Source: an uncultured Pelagibacteraceae bacterium (lineage in GTDB: Bacteria > Pseudomonadota > Alphaproteobacteria > Pelagibacterales > Pelagibacteraceae). Taken from it: DNA of 36,199 nucleotides. The translations under genes and the position numbers were made by a program. The notes below the pieces were generated by a model. The model ran no database searches. It was not told the DNA's origin and saw only the letters and a list, made by a program, of their open reading frames with translations. The stretch lies in contig CABXTU010000011.1 in the NCBI GenBank assembly GCA_902515205.1, forward strand, positions 1-36,199. Direction: 5' to 3'. This document shows, piece after piece, positions 1 through 10,414 of this stretch (positions within the stretch are counted from its first letter, which is position 1; each line of letters opens with the position of its first letter).

Positions 1-636
1 AAATAATAAATGATCTAGAAAATTTATTAACTGATAATAGGATTTTTTAAACAAAGAAACGTTGATATAGGAGTCGTAACTAAAGAGGATGCTTTAAATT
101 ATTCTTTTAGTGGAGTAATGATCAGGGGATCGGGAATTCCTTGGGATTTAAGAAAATCTCAGCCATATGATTGTTATGATCAATTAGAATTTAAAATCCC
201 CGTTGGAAAAAATGGAGATTGTTATGACCGCTATTTATGTAGAATTGAGGAGATGAAAGAAAGTATTTCGATTATTAAGCAATGTTTAGCTAAAATGGAA
301 AAAGGTCCAGTAAAAAGTTTTGATGGTAAAATAACTCCACCACCTAAAAAAGAATTAAAACAATCTATGGAAGCATTAATTCACCACTTTAAGTTATTTA
401 CTGAGGGATATAGAGTACCTCAAGATGAAATCTATACTTCTGTGGAAGCTCCAAAAGGTGAGTTTGGAGTATATTTAATCTCAGATGGATCAAGCAAACC
501 ATACAAATGTAAAATTAGAGCCCCAGGCTTTTCACATCTACAATCGATGGATTATTTAATCAAAGGTCATATGTTAGCAGATGTTCCAGCTGTACTCGGG
601 TCTTTAGATATAGTCTTTGGAGAGGTAGATAGATGA
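1..636 (+). CDS. nuoD: NADH-quinone oxidoreductase subunit D, 5'-partial, with apparent frameshift
   Basis: This is the 49-kDa subunit of complex I. With NuoB it lines the quinone-reduction pocket in the peripheral arm. Only the C-terminal part is present, because the gene enters from the left edge. Bases 3-47 read [15 protein letters not shown] and are followed by an in-frame TAA at 48-50. From base 49 another frame continues [15 protein letters not shown] and runs to the TGA at 634-636. Together they give the continuous conserved NuoD stretch, so there is one extra base in the T6 tract at 43-48. An open frame beginning at ATG 118 is therefore an internal methionine, not the real start. Conserved NuoD elements downstream include [15 protein letters not shown] and the C-terminal DIVFGEVDR. 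The stop overlaps the nuoE start (ATGA). The identity is firm. Whether the frameshift is biological or a sequencing error cannot be told here. Confidence 0.93.
43..48 (+). other. T6 homopolymer with apparent +1 frameshift inside nuoD
   Basis: Six consecutive T's lie between codons for NRIF and KQR. Five would keep the NuoD frame open (ATT TTT AAA CAA AGA). With six the upstream frame ends at TAA 48-50. No second such break appears in the other genes of the window. A homopolymer sequencing or assembly error is the simplest cause. Slippage during transcription or translation is possible but unproven. Confidence 0.85.
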
Positions 637-1241
637 GTTTAAGAAGTCCTGCAAAAGACCAACCAGAAAAATTTGAGTTTGATAATTCATCTTTAGAGGC
701 TGCAAACACTATAATTTCAAAGTACCCTAAAGGTAAACAGCAAAGTGCTGTAATGGCTTTACTCTACATTGCACAAAAACAACATAATAATTGGATTCCT
801 CTCGCAGCAATGAAGTATATTGCAAAATTTTTAAGTATGCCTTACATAAAAGTTTATGAAGTAGCCACTTTTTACTCAATGTATAATCTTTCTCCAGTAG
901 GAAAGTATTTTATACAAGTATGTACGACAACACCTTGTATGATCAGGGGAGCTGAAAAACTGGTTGAAGCATGTAAAGAAAAAATCTCAAAAAATGAATC
1001 AGAACTTTCAAAAGATAAAAGTTGTTCATGGATGGAGGTTGAATGTTTAGGTGCTTGCGTTAATGCTCCAATGATGCAAATAAATGATGAATATTATGAA
1101 GATCTTGATAAAGAAAAAACTTTAAAGATTTTAGATACAATCTTAAAAGACGAGAAACCAATATCAGGTTCGTATAGAGGGAGAGTAAATACTGAACCAG
1201 AAAACAACAGAAAAACACTAATGGATGTAAAAAATGCTTAA
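633..1241 (+). CDS. nuoE: NADH-quinone oxidoreductase subunit E (24-kDa, [2Fe-2S])
   Basis: NuoE is part of the NADH-input module of complex I with NuoF and NuoG. It is a 202-residue thioredoxin-like protein holding the off-pathway [2Fe-2S] cluster N1a. The four ligand cysteines are visible as C97 and C102 (CTTTPC) and C138 and C142 (CLGAC), the usual CX4C...CX3C arrangement. The N-terminal helical part contains the family-typical [13 protein letters not shown] segment. The last 30 residues form a basic tail similar to that of other alphaproteobacterial NuoE proteins. Its ATG sits in an ATGA overlap with the nuoD stop, and its own end overlaps nuoF by 8 bases, so translation is probably coupled on both sides. 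Confidence 0.97.
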   Translation: MSLRSPAKDQPEKFEFDNSSLEAANTIISKYPKGKQQSAVMALLYIAQKQHNNWIPLAAMKYIAKFLSMPYIKVYEVATFYSMYNLSPVGKYFIQVCTTTPCMIRGAEKLVEACKEKISKNESELSKDKSCSWMEVECLGACVNAPMMQINDEYYEDLDKEKTLKILDTILKDEKPISGSYRGRVNTEPENNRKTLMDVKNA

Positions 1242-2562
1242 AGATCAAGATAGAATATTTCAGAATTTATATAATGACCTAGGATCAGATGTAAATTCAT
1301 CTCAAAAAAGAGGTGATTGGATTAATACTAAAGATCTTACTGATAAAGGAAGAGATTGGATTATTAATGAGGTTAAAGATTCACAGCTTAGAGGAAGAGG
1401 TGGTGCGGGATTTCCAACGGGTTTAAAATGGTCCTTTGCACCTAAAGAGGTTAAATCAAGACCTCATTATCTAGTTATTAATGCAGATGAGTCTGAACCT
1501 GGAACTTGTAAAGATAGAGACATACTTCGATTTGAACCCCATAAACTAATCGAGGGTTGTCTACTAGCCTCTTATGCAGTCCAAGCACATACTTGTTATA
1601 TTTATATTAGAGGTGAATATTATATTGAGGGACAAAAGCTCCAATCAGCAATTGACGAAGCATATGAAAAAAAATTGATTGGTAAAAATGCGGCTGGTAC
1701 TGGATGGGATTTGGATATTTATATTCATTATGGTGCTGGTGCTTATATCTGTGGAGAAGAAACAGCTTTACTTGAAAGCATCGAGGGAAAAAAAGGTCAA
1801 CCAAGATTAAAACCTCCTTTTCCAGCACTGATAGGCCTTTATGGTTGCCCAACAATAATAAATAACGTTGAAACAATAGCAGTAGTGCCAACAATATTAA
1901 GAAGAGGAGGTAAATGGTTTGCATCTTTAGGTAGGGAAAAAAATACAGGTACTAAAATTTTTTGTATATCTGGAAATGTGAATAATCCGTGTAATGTTGA
2001 GGAAGAAATGAATATACCTTTAAAAGAATTAATTGAAATACATGCTGGAGGTGTGGTTGGTGGTTGGGATAATTTACAGGCAGTAATCCCAGGTGGTTCA
2101 TCAATGCCTTTGATTCCAAAAGAAAAATGTGAAACATTAACCATGGATTTTGACTCGCTTGTTGCCGAAAAAAGTGGACTAGGCACCGCTGGTATAGTTG
2201 TAATTAATAAGGACCAGGACATTATTAAGTGTATGGCAAGAATTGCAAGATTCTATAAACATGAAAGTTGTGGTCAATGCACTCCTTGCAGAGAAGGATC
2301 AGGATGGATGTGGAGAATGCTTGAGAGAATGGCAAAAGGTGAAGCTACAAAAGATGAAGTAGATATGCTAGGTGATGTAACAAATCAAATAGCTGGTCAT
2401 ACAATCTGCGCTTTTGGAGAAGGTTCGTCTTGGCCAGTTCAAGGTTTACTAAGACATTTTAAAAAAGAAATTAAAGAAAGAAACAAACTTGATCCAATAG
2501 TTAAAGAAAATAAAAATATTCCTTATTTAGTTGATCAACACTTATTAGATAAAAATGCTTAA
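1234..2562 (+). CDS. nuoF: NADH-quinone oxidoreductase subunit F (51-kDa, FMN and NADH binding)
   Basis: This subunit oxidises NADH on FMN and passes electrons to [4Fe-4S] cluster N3 at the tip of complex I. In the 442-residue protein the glycine-rich [13 protein letters not shown] (about residues 54-66) and [19 protein letters not shown] form the nucleotide and flavin site. Cluster N3 ligands are C346, C349 and C352 (SCGQCTPC) and C392 (TICAFGEG). The length is normal for the family. The start overlaps the end of nuoE by the octamer ATGCTTAA, and its own end overlaps nuoG by the same octamer. Confidence 0.98.
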   Translation: MLKDQDRIFQNLYNDLGSDVNSSQKRGDWINTKDLTDKGRDWIINEVKDSQLRGRGGAGFPTGLKWSFAPKEVKSRPHYLVINADESEPGTCKDRDILRFEPHKLIEGCLLASYAVQAHTCYIYIRGEYYIEGQKLQSAIDEAYEKKLIGKNAAGTGWDLDIYIHYGAGAYICGEETALLESIEGKKGQPRLKPPFPALIGLYGCPTIINNVETIAVVPTILRRGGKWFASLGREKNTGTKIFCISGNVNNPCNVEEEMNIPLKELIEIHAGGVVGGWDNLQAVIPGGSSMPLIPKEKCETLTMDFDSLVAEKSGLGTAGIVVINKDQDIIKCMARIARFYKHESCGQCTPCREGSGWMWRMLERMAKGEATKDEVDMLGDVTNQIAGHTICAFGEGSSWPVQGLLRHFKKEIKERNKLDPIVKENKNIPYLVDQHLLDKNA

Positions 2563-4588
2563 ATTGAAAGTTAATGATACTGAAGTAGAAGTTGAGGAAG
2601 GCCTAACAGTTCTTCAAGCATGTGAGAAAGCAGGCGTGGAAATACCTAGATTTTGTTATCATGAAAAATTATCTATAGCTGGGAATTGTAGAATGTGTCT
2701 GGTTGAAATGGAAAAATCTCCAAAACCAATCGCTTCTTGTGCAATGCCAGCAGCAGAGGGCATGGTAATAAAAACAAATACACCAACAATTGAAAAATCT
2801 AGAAAAGGTGTGATGGAATTTTTATTGGCAAACCATCCTTTAGATTGTCCTGTTTGTGATCAAGGTGGTGAATGTGATCTTCAAGATCAATCAATGTACT
2901 ACGGCATAGATAAATCAAGATTTAAAGAAAATAAAAGAGCAGTACCTGATAAAAATATGGGTCCATTAATTAAAACACAAATGACAAGATGTATCCATTG
3001 CACTAGGTGTATCAGATTTGCAACTGAGATTGCTGGAGTTCCTGAATTAGGTGCAATTGGAAGAGGTGAAGATATGCAAATCACAACTTACTTAGAAAAA
3101 TCAGTTCAATCTGAATTATCTGGAAATGTTATTGATCTTTGTCCTGTTGGTGCATTAACATCTAAACCATATGTTTTTGAAGCAAGGCCTTGGGAATTAA
3201 AAAAAACTGAAACAATCGATGTTATGGATGCAGTTGGCTCCAATATCAGAGTTGATACTTATGATTGGGAAGTGAAAAGAGTTTTACCAATTATTAACGA
3301 GGATATTAATGAAGAATGGATATCAGATAAAACTCGTTACGCTTGTGATGGCTTGTTAAATCAAAGACTAGATACACCTTATATAAAATATAATAATAAA
3401 TTTGAAAAAGCTTCTTGGAATGAAGTTTATAAAATCATTAAATCTAAAATAGAAAATACGAACAAAGACAAAATTTGTGGTTTTGTAGGAGATCTTACAA
3501 ATATGGAAGCAAGTTTTATTTTTAAAGAATTTTTTGATAGAACTATTAACTCACAACAATATGAATCTAGATCCTCTCATAGTTTCATAGATTGTTCAAT
3601 TAGAGAAAATTATTTGTTTAATTCAAAAATCAATGGAATAGAAGAATCTGACTTAATCTTGTTATTGGGGGCCAATCCTAGATACGAAGCTACAATGCTT
3701 AATGCAAGAATCAGAAAATCATATATAAATAATAATACTAAGATTTTTTCTTTAAGTGATGTTGGTGACCTTACTTATCCATATCAAATTTTAGATGGTC
3801 AAACTCAAACTATTAAGGATCTAGTTGAGGAGAAAATTGAAATATCAAATGATATAAAAAATTCCAAAAAACCCTTAATAATATTAGGGGAGTCTTTTTT
3901 TAAATTAAAATCAGCAAATTATCTATTTTATTTTTTAAAAAAGTTTTTATCTAAAAATGGTAAATTTACTGATTATTGGAATCCTTTGAATATTTTATCC
4001 ACCGATGCTTCTACTGTTGGAGGCTGTGATTTAGATTTAGTTGATCAAACTAATAAAATTTTTTACGATCTTAGAGAAAACAAATTTGAAATCATCTATC
4101 TTCTTGGTCGAGATGATCTTGATTTCGACAAAAAAGATGAGTTTATAATTTATCAAGGAAGCCATGGAGACAAAGGAGCGGAAATTGCTGACATAATCCT
4201 TCCTGGAGCGGCTTATACAGAACAACATGCGCATTTTACTAATTTAGAGGGTAAAGTTCAAAAAGCATTTAAAGCCTCATACCCACCAGGAGACGCAAAA
4301 GAAGATTGGCAAATAATTAATGAAATTGCAGAAATTATGAATAATAGAAAGCTTTTTAATGATAGAGATGAACTTGAGAGTAGTATGTTTAATTACTTGA
4401 ATTTAAAAAAAGAAAAACAAAATCAAATTTTGAAACAAAATATTGATTTCAAAGAATTTAAAAATGAAGAAATAGCGGTTAAATTTAAAGATTATTATTT
4501 TTCTAATGTAATTGCTAGAGCATCAAAAACAATGCTCGACTGTAATAATTCAAAAATCAATATAAAGAGAACAGGTACAGAAGGCTAA
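2555..4588 (+). CDS. nuoG: NADH-quinone oxidoreductase subunit G (75-kDa, iron-sulfur)
   Basis: NuoG is the large electron-wire subunit of the complex I peripheral arm. The 677-residue protein begins with a ferredoxin-like [2Fe-2S] domain (C34, C45, C48, C62). The His-ligated [4Fe-4S] cluster motif follows (H94, C98, C101, C107), then another [4Fe-4S] set (C146, C149, C152, C196). The remaining two thirds are a degenerate molybdopterin-oxidoreductase-type domain without a cofactor role, which is less conserved and Lys/Asn/Ile-rich here. The length matches the shorter alphaproteobacterial and mitochondrial form rather than the roughly 900-residue enterobacterial one. It overlaps nuoF by 8 bases and is followed by nuoH after 3. 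Confidence 0.97.
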   Translation: MLKLKVNDTEVEVEEGLTVLQACEKAGVEIPRFCYHEKLSIAGNCRMCLVEMEKSPKPIASCAMPAAEGMVIKTNTPTIEKSRKGVMEFLLANHPLDCPVCDQGGECDLQDQSMYYGIDKSRFKENKRAVPDKNMGPLIKTQMTRCIHCTRCIRFATEIAGVPELGAIGRGEDMQITTYLEKSVQSELSGNVIDLCPVGALTSKPYVFEARPWELKKTETIDVMDAVGSNIRVDTYDWEVKRVLPIINEDINEEWISDKTRYACDGLLNQRLDTPYIKYNNKFEKASWNEVYKIIKSKIENTNKDKICGFVGDLTNMEASFIFKEFFDRTINSQQYESRSSHSFIDCSIRENYLFNSKINGIEESDLILLLGANPRYEATMLNARIRKSYINNNTKIFSLSDVGDLTYPYQILDGQTQTIKDLVEEKIEISNDIKNSKKPLIILGESFFKLKSANYLFYFLKKFLSKNGKFTDYWNPLNILSTDASTVGGCDLDLVDQTNKIFYDLRENKFEIIYLLGRDDLDFDKKDEFIIYQGSHGDKGAEIADIILPGAAYTEQHAHFTNLEGKVQKAFKASYPPGDAKEDWQIINEIAEIMNNRKLFNDRDELESSMFNYLNLKKEKQNQILKQNIDFKEFKNEEIAVKFKDYYFSNVIARASKTMLDCNNSKINIKRTGTEG

Positions 4589-4591
4589 TAA

Positions 4592-5590
4592 ATGGAATAT
4601 TTAAGTACTATTTTTCAAGAAGTTTACAGGATTTTATTTTTATTAGTTCCTGTTCTTGTTTCCGTTGCAATGATTGTTTGGTTGGATAGAAGAGTTTGGG
4701 CATTTGTTCAAAAACGACAAGGACCAAATGTTGTTGGACCTTTTGGACTGCTTCAATCACTAGCAGATGCTCTAAAGTATATTTTCAAAGAAATAATTAT
4801 ACCAGCTAGTTCAAATAAAGTTATTTTTGTTCTTGCCCCAATAATAACTATGACTTTAGCTTTAATCGCTTGGGCAGTCATTCCATTTGGAGAAAATCAA
4901 GTTTTGGCAAATATTAATGTAGGAATTTTATACATTTTTGCAGTTTCATCATTAGGTGTTTACGGAATAATAATGGGTGGATGGGCATCAAACTCAAAAT
5001 ATCCATTTTTAGGAGCTATAAGATCTGCAGCGCAGATGGTATCATATGAAGTTTCTATAGGTATAATTATCATAAATGTATTACTTTGTGTTGGATCACT
5101 AAATTTAAGTGATATTGTATTGGCCCAACAAGAAATGTGGTTTGTAATTCCATTATTTCCAATGTTTGTTATTTTTTTTATTTCATCTTTGGCTGAAACA
5201 AACAGACCTCCATTTGATCTTCCTGAGGCAGAGGCTGAATTAGTTGCAGGATATCAAACAGAATATTCTGGTATGATGTATGCAATGTTTTGGTTGGGAG
5301 AATATGCCAATATTTTGTTAATGTGTGCCTTAGGATCAATCTTATTTTTAGGAGGCTGGTTATCACCAATAGATTTATATCCTTTTAATTTAGTTCCCGG
5401 AGCAGCTTGGTTAATATTTAAAATTCTTTTTTTATTTATTCTTTTTGCCTTAGTTAAGGCAACAGTCCCTAGATATAGATATGATCAATTAATGAGATTA
5501 GGATGGAAAATATTTTTACCTTTATCATTAATCTATGTAGTACTTACAGCAAGTTATCTTTTTTATTTTAACCTTTTACCTACAACTTAA
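4592..5590 (+). CDS. nuoH: NADH-quinone oxidoreductase subunit H (membrane)
   Basis: NuoH is the ND1 homologue that joins the peripheral and membrane arms of complex I and shapes the quinone tunnel. The 332-residue protein is highly hydrophobic, with about eight membrane segments. Diagnostic elements are the cytoplasmic [17 protein letters not shown] loop near residue 40 and the acidic [17 protein letters not shown] loop near residue 205, which carries the conserved glutamates of the coupling region. The last codon is followed directly by the nuoI start, with no spacer. Confidence 0.98.
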   Translation: MEYLSTIFQEVYRILFLLVPVLVSVAMIVWLDRRVWAFVQKRQGPNVVGPFGLLQSLADALKYIFKEIIIPASSNKVIFVLAPIITMTLALIAWAVIPFGENQVLANINVGILYIFAVSSLGVYGIIMGGWASNSKYPFLGAIRSAAQMVSYEVSIGIIIINVLLCVGSLNLSDIVLAQQEMWFVIPLFPMFVIFFISSLAETNRPPFDLPEAEAELVAGYQTEYSGMMYAMFWLGEYANILLMCALGSILFLGGWLSPIDLYPFNLVPGAAWLIFKILFLFILFALVKATVPRYRYDQLMRLGWKIFLPLSLIYVVLTASYLFYFNLLPTT

Positions 5591-6076
5591 ATGAAAATTA
5601 ATAGATTTATTAAAACTGTATTAATGGTTGACTTTGTAAGTGGGTTATTAATTGCTATTAAAGAACTGTTTAAATCAAAAAAAACTATCAATTATCCTTT
5701 TGAAAAAGGAAAAATTAGTCCGAGATTTAGAGGTGAACATGCCCTTAGGAGGTATGCTAATGGGGAAGAAAGATGTATAGCTTGTAAGCTGTGTGAGGCT
5801 GTTTGTCCAGCACAAGCAATTACAATTGAATCAAGCCAAAGAAGTGATGGTAGTAGAAAAACAACTCGATACGATATAGATATGATGAAATGTATTTATT
5901 GTGGATTATGTGAAGAATCATGTCCAGTTGATGCAATTGTACAAGGACCAAATTTTGAATTTTCAACAGAAACTAGAGAAGAACTATATTATACTAAGGA
6001 AAAACTACTTGATAATGGAGATAGATGGGAAAATATTTTAGCTGCAAATATTAAGTCAGATAATCCATATAGATAA
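5591..6076 (+). CDS. nuoI: NADH-quinone oxidoreductase subunit I (two [4Fe-4S])
   Basis: This TYKY-type ferredoxin subunit carries clusters N6a and N6b between NuoG and NuoB in complex I. The 161-residue protein has an amphipathic N-terminal segment followed by two CX2CX2CX3CP motifs: C62, C65, C68, C72 and C101, C104, C107, C111. [12 protein letters not shown] before the first motif is typical of the family. The ATG follows the nuoH stop with no gap and no clear Shine-Dalgarno, so translation probably depends on coupling. Confidence 0.98.
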   Translation: MKINRFIKTVLMVDFVSGLLIAIKELFKSKKTINYPFEKGKISPRFRGEHALRRYANGEERCIACKLCEAVCPAQAITIESSQRSDGSRKTTRYDIDMMKCIYCGLCEESCPVDAIVQGPNFEFSTETREELYYTKEKLLDNGDRWENILAANIKSDNPYR

Positions 6077-6079
6077 TTA

Positions 6080-6712
6080 ATGATAGCCCACGCAATTTTT
6101 TTTTACGTATTTTCTTTAATAGCTATCGTTTCTGCAATAATGGTAACAGTTTCTAAAAACACTGTTCATTCAGTATTCTTCTTAATCTTAGATTTTATTA
6201 GTATTTCATGTCTTTTTATTATGATTGGGGCAGAATTTTTAGGGATGATTATGTTAATTGTTTATGTTGGAGCAGTTGCTGTTTTATTTTTATTTGTTGT
6301 AATGATGCTGAATGTAGCCCAGCAAAAAAACCAATGGTTGTTGTCTGAGGCTAGCTCAGGGCATATACCGGTTGGTCTTGTTATTAGTGCATTAATATTT
6401 TTTGAGTTAATAATTGTTATTGGAGGATGGAAGTATAAACCTGATTTATTTAATTCAAATAATTTAGATGTATTTAACACTGTAAGTAATACTCACTCTT
6501 TAGGACAAGTTCTATATACCGACTATATTCACGTCTTTCAAGTAAGTGGAATGATTTTATTAATTGCAATGATAGGAGCAATTGTTCTCACTTTTAGACA
6601 GAGAGAAGGTGTAAAAAAACAAAGTTATATCAAACAAATTTCTAGAGAAAGATCTGAGGGAGTAGAGGTTTTAGATATCCCGTCAAATCAAGGAGTAAAA
6701 ATTGATGATTGA
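6080..6712 (+). CDS. nuoJ: NADH-quinone oxidoreductase subunit J (membrane)
   Basis: NuoJ is the ND6 homologue in the complex I membrane arm. The 210-residue protein has about five membrane helices, with the conserved [21 protein letters not shown] segment in helix 3 that carries the pi-bulge region of the family. The C-terminal 40 residues are polar and less conserved (a [26 protein letters not shown]-like tail). It starts 3 bases after nuoI and overlaps nuoK by 8. Confidence 0.97.
   Translation: MIAHAIFFYVFSLIAIVSAIMVTVSKNTVHSVFFLILDFISISCLFIMIGAEFLGMIMLIVYVGAVAVLFLFVVMMLNVAQQKNQWLLSEASSGHIPVGLVISALIFFELIIVIGGWKYKPDLFNSNNLDVFNTVSNTHSLGQVLYTDYIHVFQVSGMILLIAMIGAIVLTFRQREGVKKQSYIKQISRERSEGVEVLDIPSNQGVKIDD
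6691..6695 (+). promoter_or_regulatory. Shine-Dalgarno for nuoK
   Basis: AGGAG inside the 3' end of nuoJ lies 9 bases before ATG 6705 and 6 before TTG 6702. It is one of the few clear Shine-Dalgarno sequences in the window and favours the ATG as the start of nuoK. Confidence 0.6.
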
Positions 6713-7016
6713 AATTGGTTTAGGACATTATTTAACTTTAGGAGCAATAATTTTTACAATAGGTATAATTGGAATTTTCTTAAATAGAAAAAATATAATT
6801 GTTATTTTAATGAGTATAGAGCTTATTTTGTTAGCGGTTAATATAAATTTAGTTTCATTTTCAATATATTTAAATGATTTATCCGGCCAAGTTTTTACTT
6901 TATTTATTTTAACTGTTGCTGCTGCTGAAGCAGCGATAGGTTTAGCAATTATAGTTGTTTATTACCGAAACTCTGGAACTATTCGAGTAGAAGAAATTGA
7001 TCAATTAAAAGGCTAA
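6705..7016 (+). CDS. nuoK: NADH-quinone oxidoreductase subunit K (membrane)
   Basis: NuoK is the ND4L homologue, with three membrane helices. Two buried glutamates needed for proton coupling are visible: E39 in [10 protein letters not shown] and E75 in AAAEAAIGL, spaced 36 residues apart as in Escherichia coli (E36, E72). I chose ATG 6705 (103 residues). It gives the same 8-base overlap with the upstream gene as several other junctions here, and AGGAG lies 9 bases upstream. A TTG at 6702 would add one residue. The protein is the normal length for the family. Confidence 0.95.
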   Translation: MIEIGLGHYLTLGAIIFTIGIIGIFLNRKNIIVILMSIELILLAVNINLVSFSIYLNDLSGQVFTLFILTVAAAEAAIGLAIIVVYYRNSGTIRVEEIDQLKG

Positions 7017-7017
7017 T

Positions 7018-8931
7018 ATGGAAATCTCAATTATCGCATTACCACTTCTGGCATCTATAATATCTGGATTTTTTGGTAAATTTATTGGTGATAGAAATTC
7101 AGAAATTGTTACAAGTTTTTTAGTATCAATCTCAGCAATTATATCTGCAGCAGTTTTATATGAAGTAATTGTAAATCAATATCAAGATAATATAGTAATT
7201 GCTAAGTGGATTAGTTCTGGATCATTAGAAGTAAATTGGTCAATGAAAATAGATCCTTTATCCTCTGTAATGCTAGTAGTTGTAACATCTATCTCTTCTT
7301 TAGTTCATATTTATTCTATTGGATATATGTCCCACGATCCACATAAGCCAAGGTTTATGGCTTATTTGTCTTTGTTTACTTTCGCTATGTTAATGTTGGT
7401 AACTTCAGATAATTTTATTCAATTATTCTTTGGTTGGGAAGGTGTTGGATTATGTTCTTATTTTTTAATAGGATTTTGGTTTAAGAGGGATAGAGCTAAT
7501 GCAGCTGCTATAAAAGCTTTTTTAGTAAATAGAGTAGGGGATTTTGGATTTGCTTTAGGAATTTTTTTGATTTTTTATTTGTTTGGTTCAGTAAATTATT
7601 CAGAAGTGTTTGAATTAATCCCAACAATTGTTGATAAAAATTTAAACTTTTTAGGTATTAATATAGATGCAATTGATTTGATTTGTTTACTTTTATTCGT
7701 TGGAGCAATGGGTAAATCAGCTCAAATTTTACTTCATACTTGGTTACCTGATGCTATGGAAGGCCCTACACCTGTTTCAGCACTAATTCATGCAGCTACC
7801 ATGGTTACAGCAGGAGTCTTTCTAGTTGTAAGATGTTCACCTATTTATGAATATTCAGAGCTTGCTTTAAATATCATAACTATTGTAGGTATGAGTACAG
7901 CTTTTTTTGCGGCTACAGTTGCCTTGGTTCAAACAGATATTAAAAAAATAATTGCTTATTCAACTTGTAGTCAATTAGGATATATGTTTTTTGCTACTGG
8001 TGTAGGCGCATATAATGTTGCAATGTTTCATTTATTTACACATGCATTTTTCAAAGCACTTTTATTTTTAGGATCTGGTTCAGTTATTCATGCGTTTAAA
8101 GATGAACAAGATATAAATAAAATGGGTGGTGTTTGGAAAAAACTACCATACACTTACACACTAATGATTATAGGAACCTTAGCTTTGACAGGTTTTCCAT
8201 TTTTATCAGGTTTTTATTCAAAAGATGCAATTATAGAATTTGCTTATTTAAGAGGAAACACAACTGGATATTACGCAGCTGGAGTTGGAATTATTACAGC
8301 ACTTATTACTGCAATTTATTCTTGGAGATTAATTTTTAAAACTTTTCATGGTGAATATAATAATAAAGATATTAAAATTGATGAGACACATGAGTCTCCT
8401 TTAGTAATGTTGATACCCTTAGTTTTACTTTCTATAGGTGCAATATTTGCTGGATATGCTTTTAAAGAATTATTTTTAGGGTACGAGGGAATAATTAATT
8501 TTTGGCAAGGATCAATTTTTTTTCTAGAACCATTGAGTACTGAACACCCGCCTTTTTGGTTTTTGATTTTAACCCCTATTCTTGTAACTCTATCAATACC
8601 TCTAGCTTATTATCTATTTGTTAAAAATAAAAACTTACCCAAGAAAATTGTGAACGTTAACAAACCATTACATCAATTTTTATTAAATAAATGGTATTTC
8701 GATGAACTCTATGATTACTTGTTTGTGACTCCATCAAAAAAAATAGGTTTATTTTTATGGAAATTTTTTGATATCAAAATAATAGATGGTTTAGGTCCGG
8801 ATGGTATTTCTTCACTTATTAAAAAATGCTCTTTAAAAGCAAATAAATTTCAAAGTGGATATATATACCAATACGCATTTGTAATGTTGCTTGGTTTTTC
8901 TGCTTTATTAACTTTTTTAATTGTTAAGTAA
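7018..8931 (+). CDS. nuoL: NADH-quinone oxidoreductase subunit L (proton pump)
   Basis: NuoL is the distal antiporter-like subunit (ND5) of complex I. The 637-residue protein has many membrane helices. The proton-channel signature HTWLPDAMEGPTPVSALIHA (about residues 240-260) and LFFGWEGVGLCSYFLIG near residue 140 are clear. After the 14-helix core, the C-terminal part runs through polar linker sequence to a final hydrophobic helix, consistent with the lateral arm helix. The length is close to the usual 610-650. Its stop shares one base with the nuoM start (TAATG). Confidence 0.98.
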   Translation: MEISIIALPLLASIISGFFGKFIGDRNSEIVTSFLVSISAIISAAVLYEVIVNQYQDNIVIAKWISSGSLEVNWSMKIDPLSSVMLVVVTSISSLVHIYSIGYMSHDPHKPRFMAYLSLFTFAMLMLVTSDNFIQLFFGWEGVGLCSYFLIGFWFKRDRANAAAIKAFLVNRVGDFGFALGIFLIFYLFGSVNYSEVFELIPTIVDKNLNFLGINIDAIDLICLLLFVGAMGKSAQILLHTWLPDAMEGPTPVSALIHAATMVTAGVFLVVRCSPIYEYSELALNIITIVGMSTAFFAATVALVQTDIKKIIAYSTCSQLGYMFFATGVGAYNVAMFHLFTHAFFKALLFLGSGSVIHAFKDEQDINKMGGVWKKLPYTYTLMIIGTLALTGFPFLSGFYSKDAIIEFAYLRGNTTGYYAAGVGIITALITAIYSWRLIFKTFHGEYNNKDIKIDETHESPLVMLIPLVLLSIGAIFAGYAFKELFLGYEGIINFWQGSIFFLEPLSTEHPPFWFLILTPILVTLSIPLAYYLFVKNKNLPKKIVNVNKPLHQFLLNKWYFDELYDYLFVTPSKKIGLFLWKFFDIKIIDGLGPDGISSLIKKCSLKANKFQSGYIYQYAFVMLLGFSALLTFLIVK

Positions 8932-10412
8932 TGAATTTTCCAATTCTATCTTTTTTAATTTTATTACCTTTTATAGGAGCTCTTTTTATTTTTTTTACTA
9001 GAAGTAACAAAGAGAATAACATTACGGTAAAATATGTCGCCTTATTTACCTCACTTGTAAATTTTTTCTTATCGATTTATTTATGGGTACTTTTTGATCA
9101 ATCAACATCAGAATTTCAGTTCGTTGAGGATAGAATTTGGATTGAAGGTTTTATTAATTATAAGGTTGGAGTTGATGGGATTTCGATACTATTTATTATT
9201 TTAACAACTTTTATAACTCCTCTTTGTATAATCTCAGTTAATAACTCTATCAAGAACAGAATTGGTGAATTCCTAATCGCAGTTTTAATCATGGAGTCTT
9301 TTATGATTGGAGTATTTTGTTCATTAGATCTTGTCGTTTTTTATCTTTTTTTTGAAGCAGGTTTAATCCCAATGTTTTTGATTATAGGAATTTGGGGAGG
9401 TGCCAGAAGAGTGTATTCAGCATTTAAATTTTTTTTATTCACATTGTTAGGCTCAGTATTAATGTTAGTAGCTATAATTTCTATTTATTGGATATCTGGC
9501 ACAACTGATTTTGTGAAACTTTATGAATTAGGAATTGACAGTAAATATCAAAATCTTTTGTGGCTTGCTTTTTTTAGCTCTTTTGCAGTTAAAACTCCCA
9601 TGTGGCCTGTACATACGTGGTTACCAGATGCTCACGTTGAAGCTCCGACTGCTGGTTCAGTTCTTTTGGCAGCAATTTTACTTAAAATGGCAGGATATGG
9701 ATTTATAAGATTTTCTTTGGGATTATTCCCCATTGCCTCAGAAGTTTTTACTCCATTAGTTTATACTTTAAGTGTAATAGCAATTATTTTCACATCTTTG
9801 ATTGCTTTAATGCAAGATGATATGAAAAAATTAATAGCATATTCATCTGTCGCTCATATGGGTTTTGTCACTTTAGGAATATTTACAATTCAACAGCAAG
9901 GACTTGAAGGTAGTATTTTACAAATGATAAGCCATGGATTAGTTGCTGCAGCACTTTTTTTATGCGTTGGAGTAGTTTATGACCGGATGCATTCTAGATT
10001 AATTAATACTTATGGAGGTATAGTAAATATTATTCCAAAATATTCAGTTTTATTTATGTTGTTTACTCTAGCTGCACTAGGATTACCAGGAACAAGCGGC
10101 TTTGTCGGAGAATTTTTAATCCTTATGGGTGCATTTAAAGATAATTTTTTAGTAGCTGTAATTGCTAGTTTAGGAGTAATTATAGGTGCAGCTTATATGC
10201 TTTGGTTATATAAGAGGGTGGTTTTTGGAAAATTGGTTAATTCAGACTTAAAACAAATGGTGGATCTCAATAAATCCGAATTATTTATTTTATCTTGCTT
10301 AGCTTTGCCAATATTATTTTTTGGATTTTATCCAGAACCTTTAATAAACACTATTGAAGTTTCTATTAGTGATTTAATAAAGATATATAACATTAATCTA
10401 ATTAATAATTAA
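8931..10412 (+). CDS. nuoM: NADH-quinone oxidoreductase subunit M (proton pump)
   Basis: NuoM is the middle antiporter-like subunit (ND4) of complex I. The 493-residue polytopic protein has the family signature HTWLPDAHVEAPTAGSVLLA near residue 225, and FEAGLIPMFLIIGIWGG near residue 140 that contains the conserved glutamate of helix 5. The length is normal. The start is the A of the nuoL TAA stop, and nuoN follows after 2 bases. Confidence 0.98.
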   Translation: MNFPILSFLILLPFIGALFIFFTRSNKENNITVKYVALFTSLVNFFLSIYLWVLFDQSTSEFQFVEDRIWIEGFINYKVGVDGISILFIILTTFITPLCIISVNNSIKNRIGEFLIAVLIMESFMIGVFCSLDLVVFYLFFEAGLIPMFLIIGIWGGARRVYSAFKFFLFTLLGSVLMLVAIISIYWISGTTDFVKLYELGIDSKYQNLLWLAFFSSFAVKTPMWPVHTWLPDAHVEAPTAGSVLLAAILLKMAGYGFIRFSLGLFPIASEVFTPLVYTLSVIAIIFTSLIALMQDDMKKLIAYSSVAHMGFVTLGIFTIQQQGLEGSILQMISHGLVAAALFLCVGVVYDRMHSRLINTYGGIVNIIPKYSVLFMLFTLAALGLPGTSGFVGEFLILMGAFKDNFLVAVIASLGVIIGAAYMLWLYKRVVFGKLVNSDLKQMVDLNKSELFILSCLALPILFFGFYPEPLINTIEVSISDLIKIYNINLINN

Positions 10413-10414
10413 AA

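Noticed and set aside
118-636. nuoD starting at ATG 118 as a complete gene
   Set aside because: Conserved NuoD sequence continues upstream in the same frame to base 49 and in another frame to the window edge, so this methionine is internal.
1839-2222. Long antisense open frame inside nuoF
   Set aside because: It lies opposite strongly conserved nuoF codons, has no recognisable domain and no start signal. The same holds for the other antisense frames inside nuoG, dnaE, rnj and uppS.
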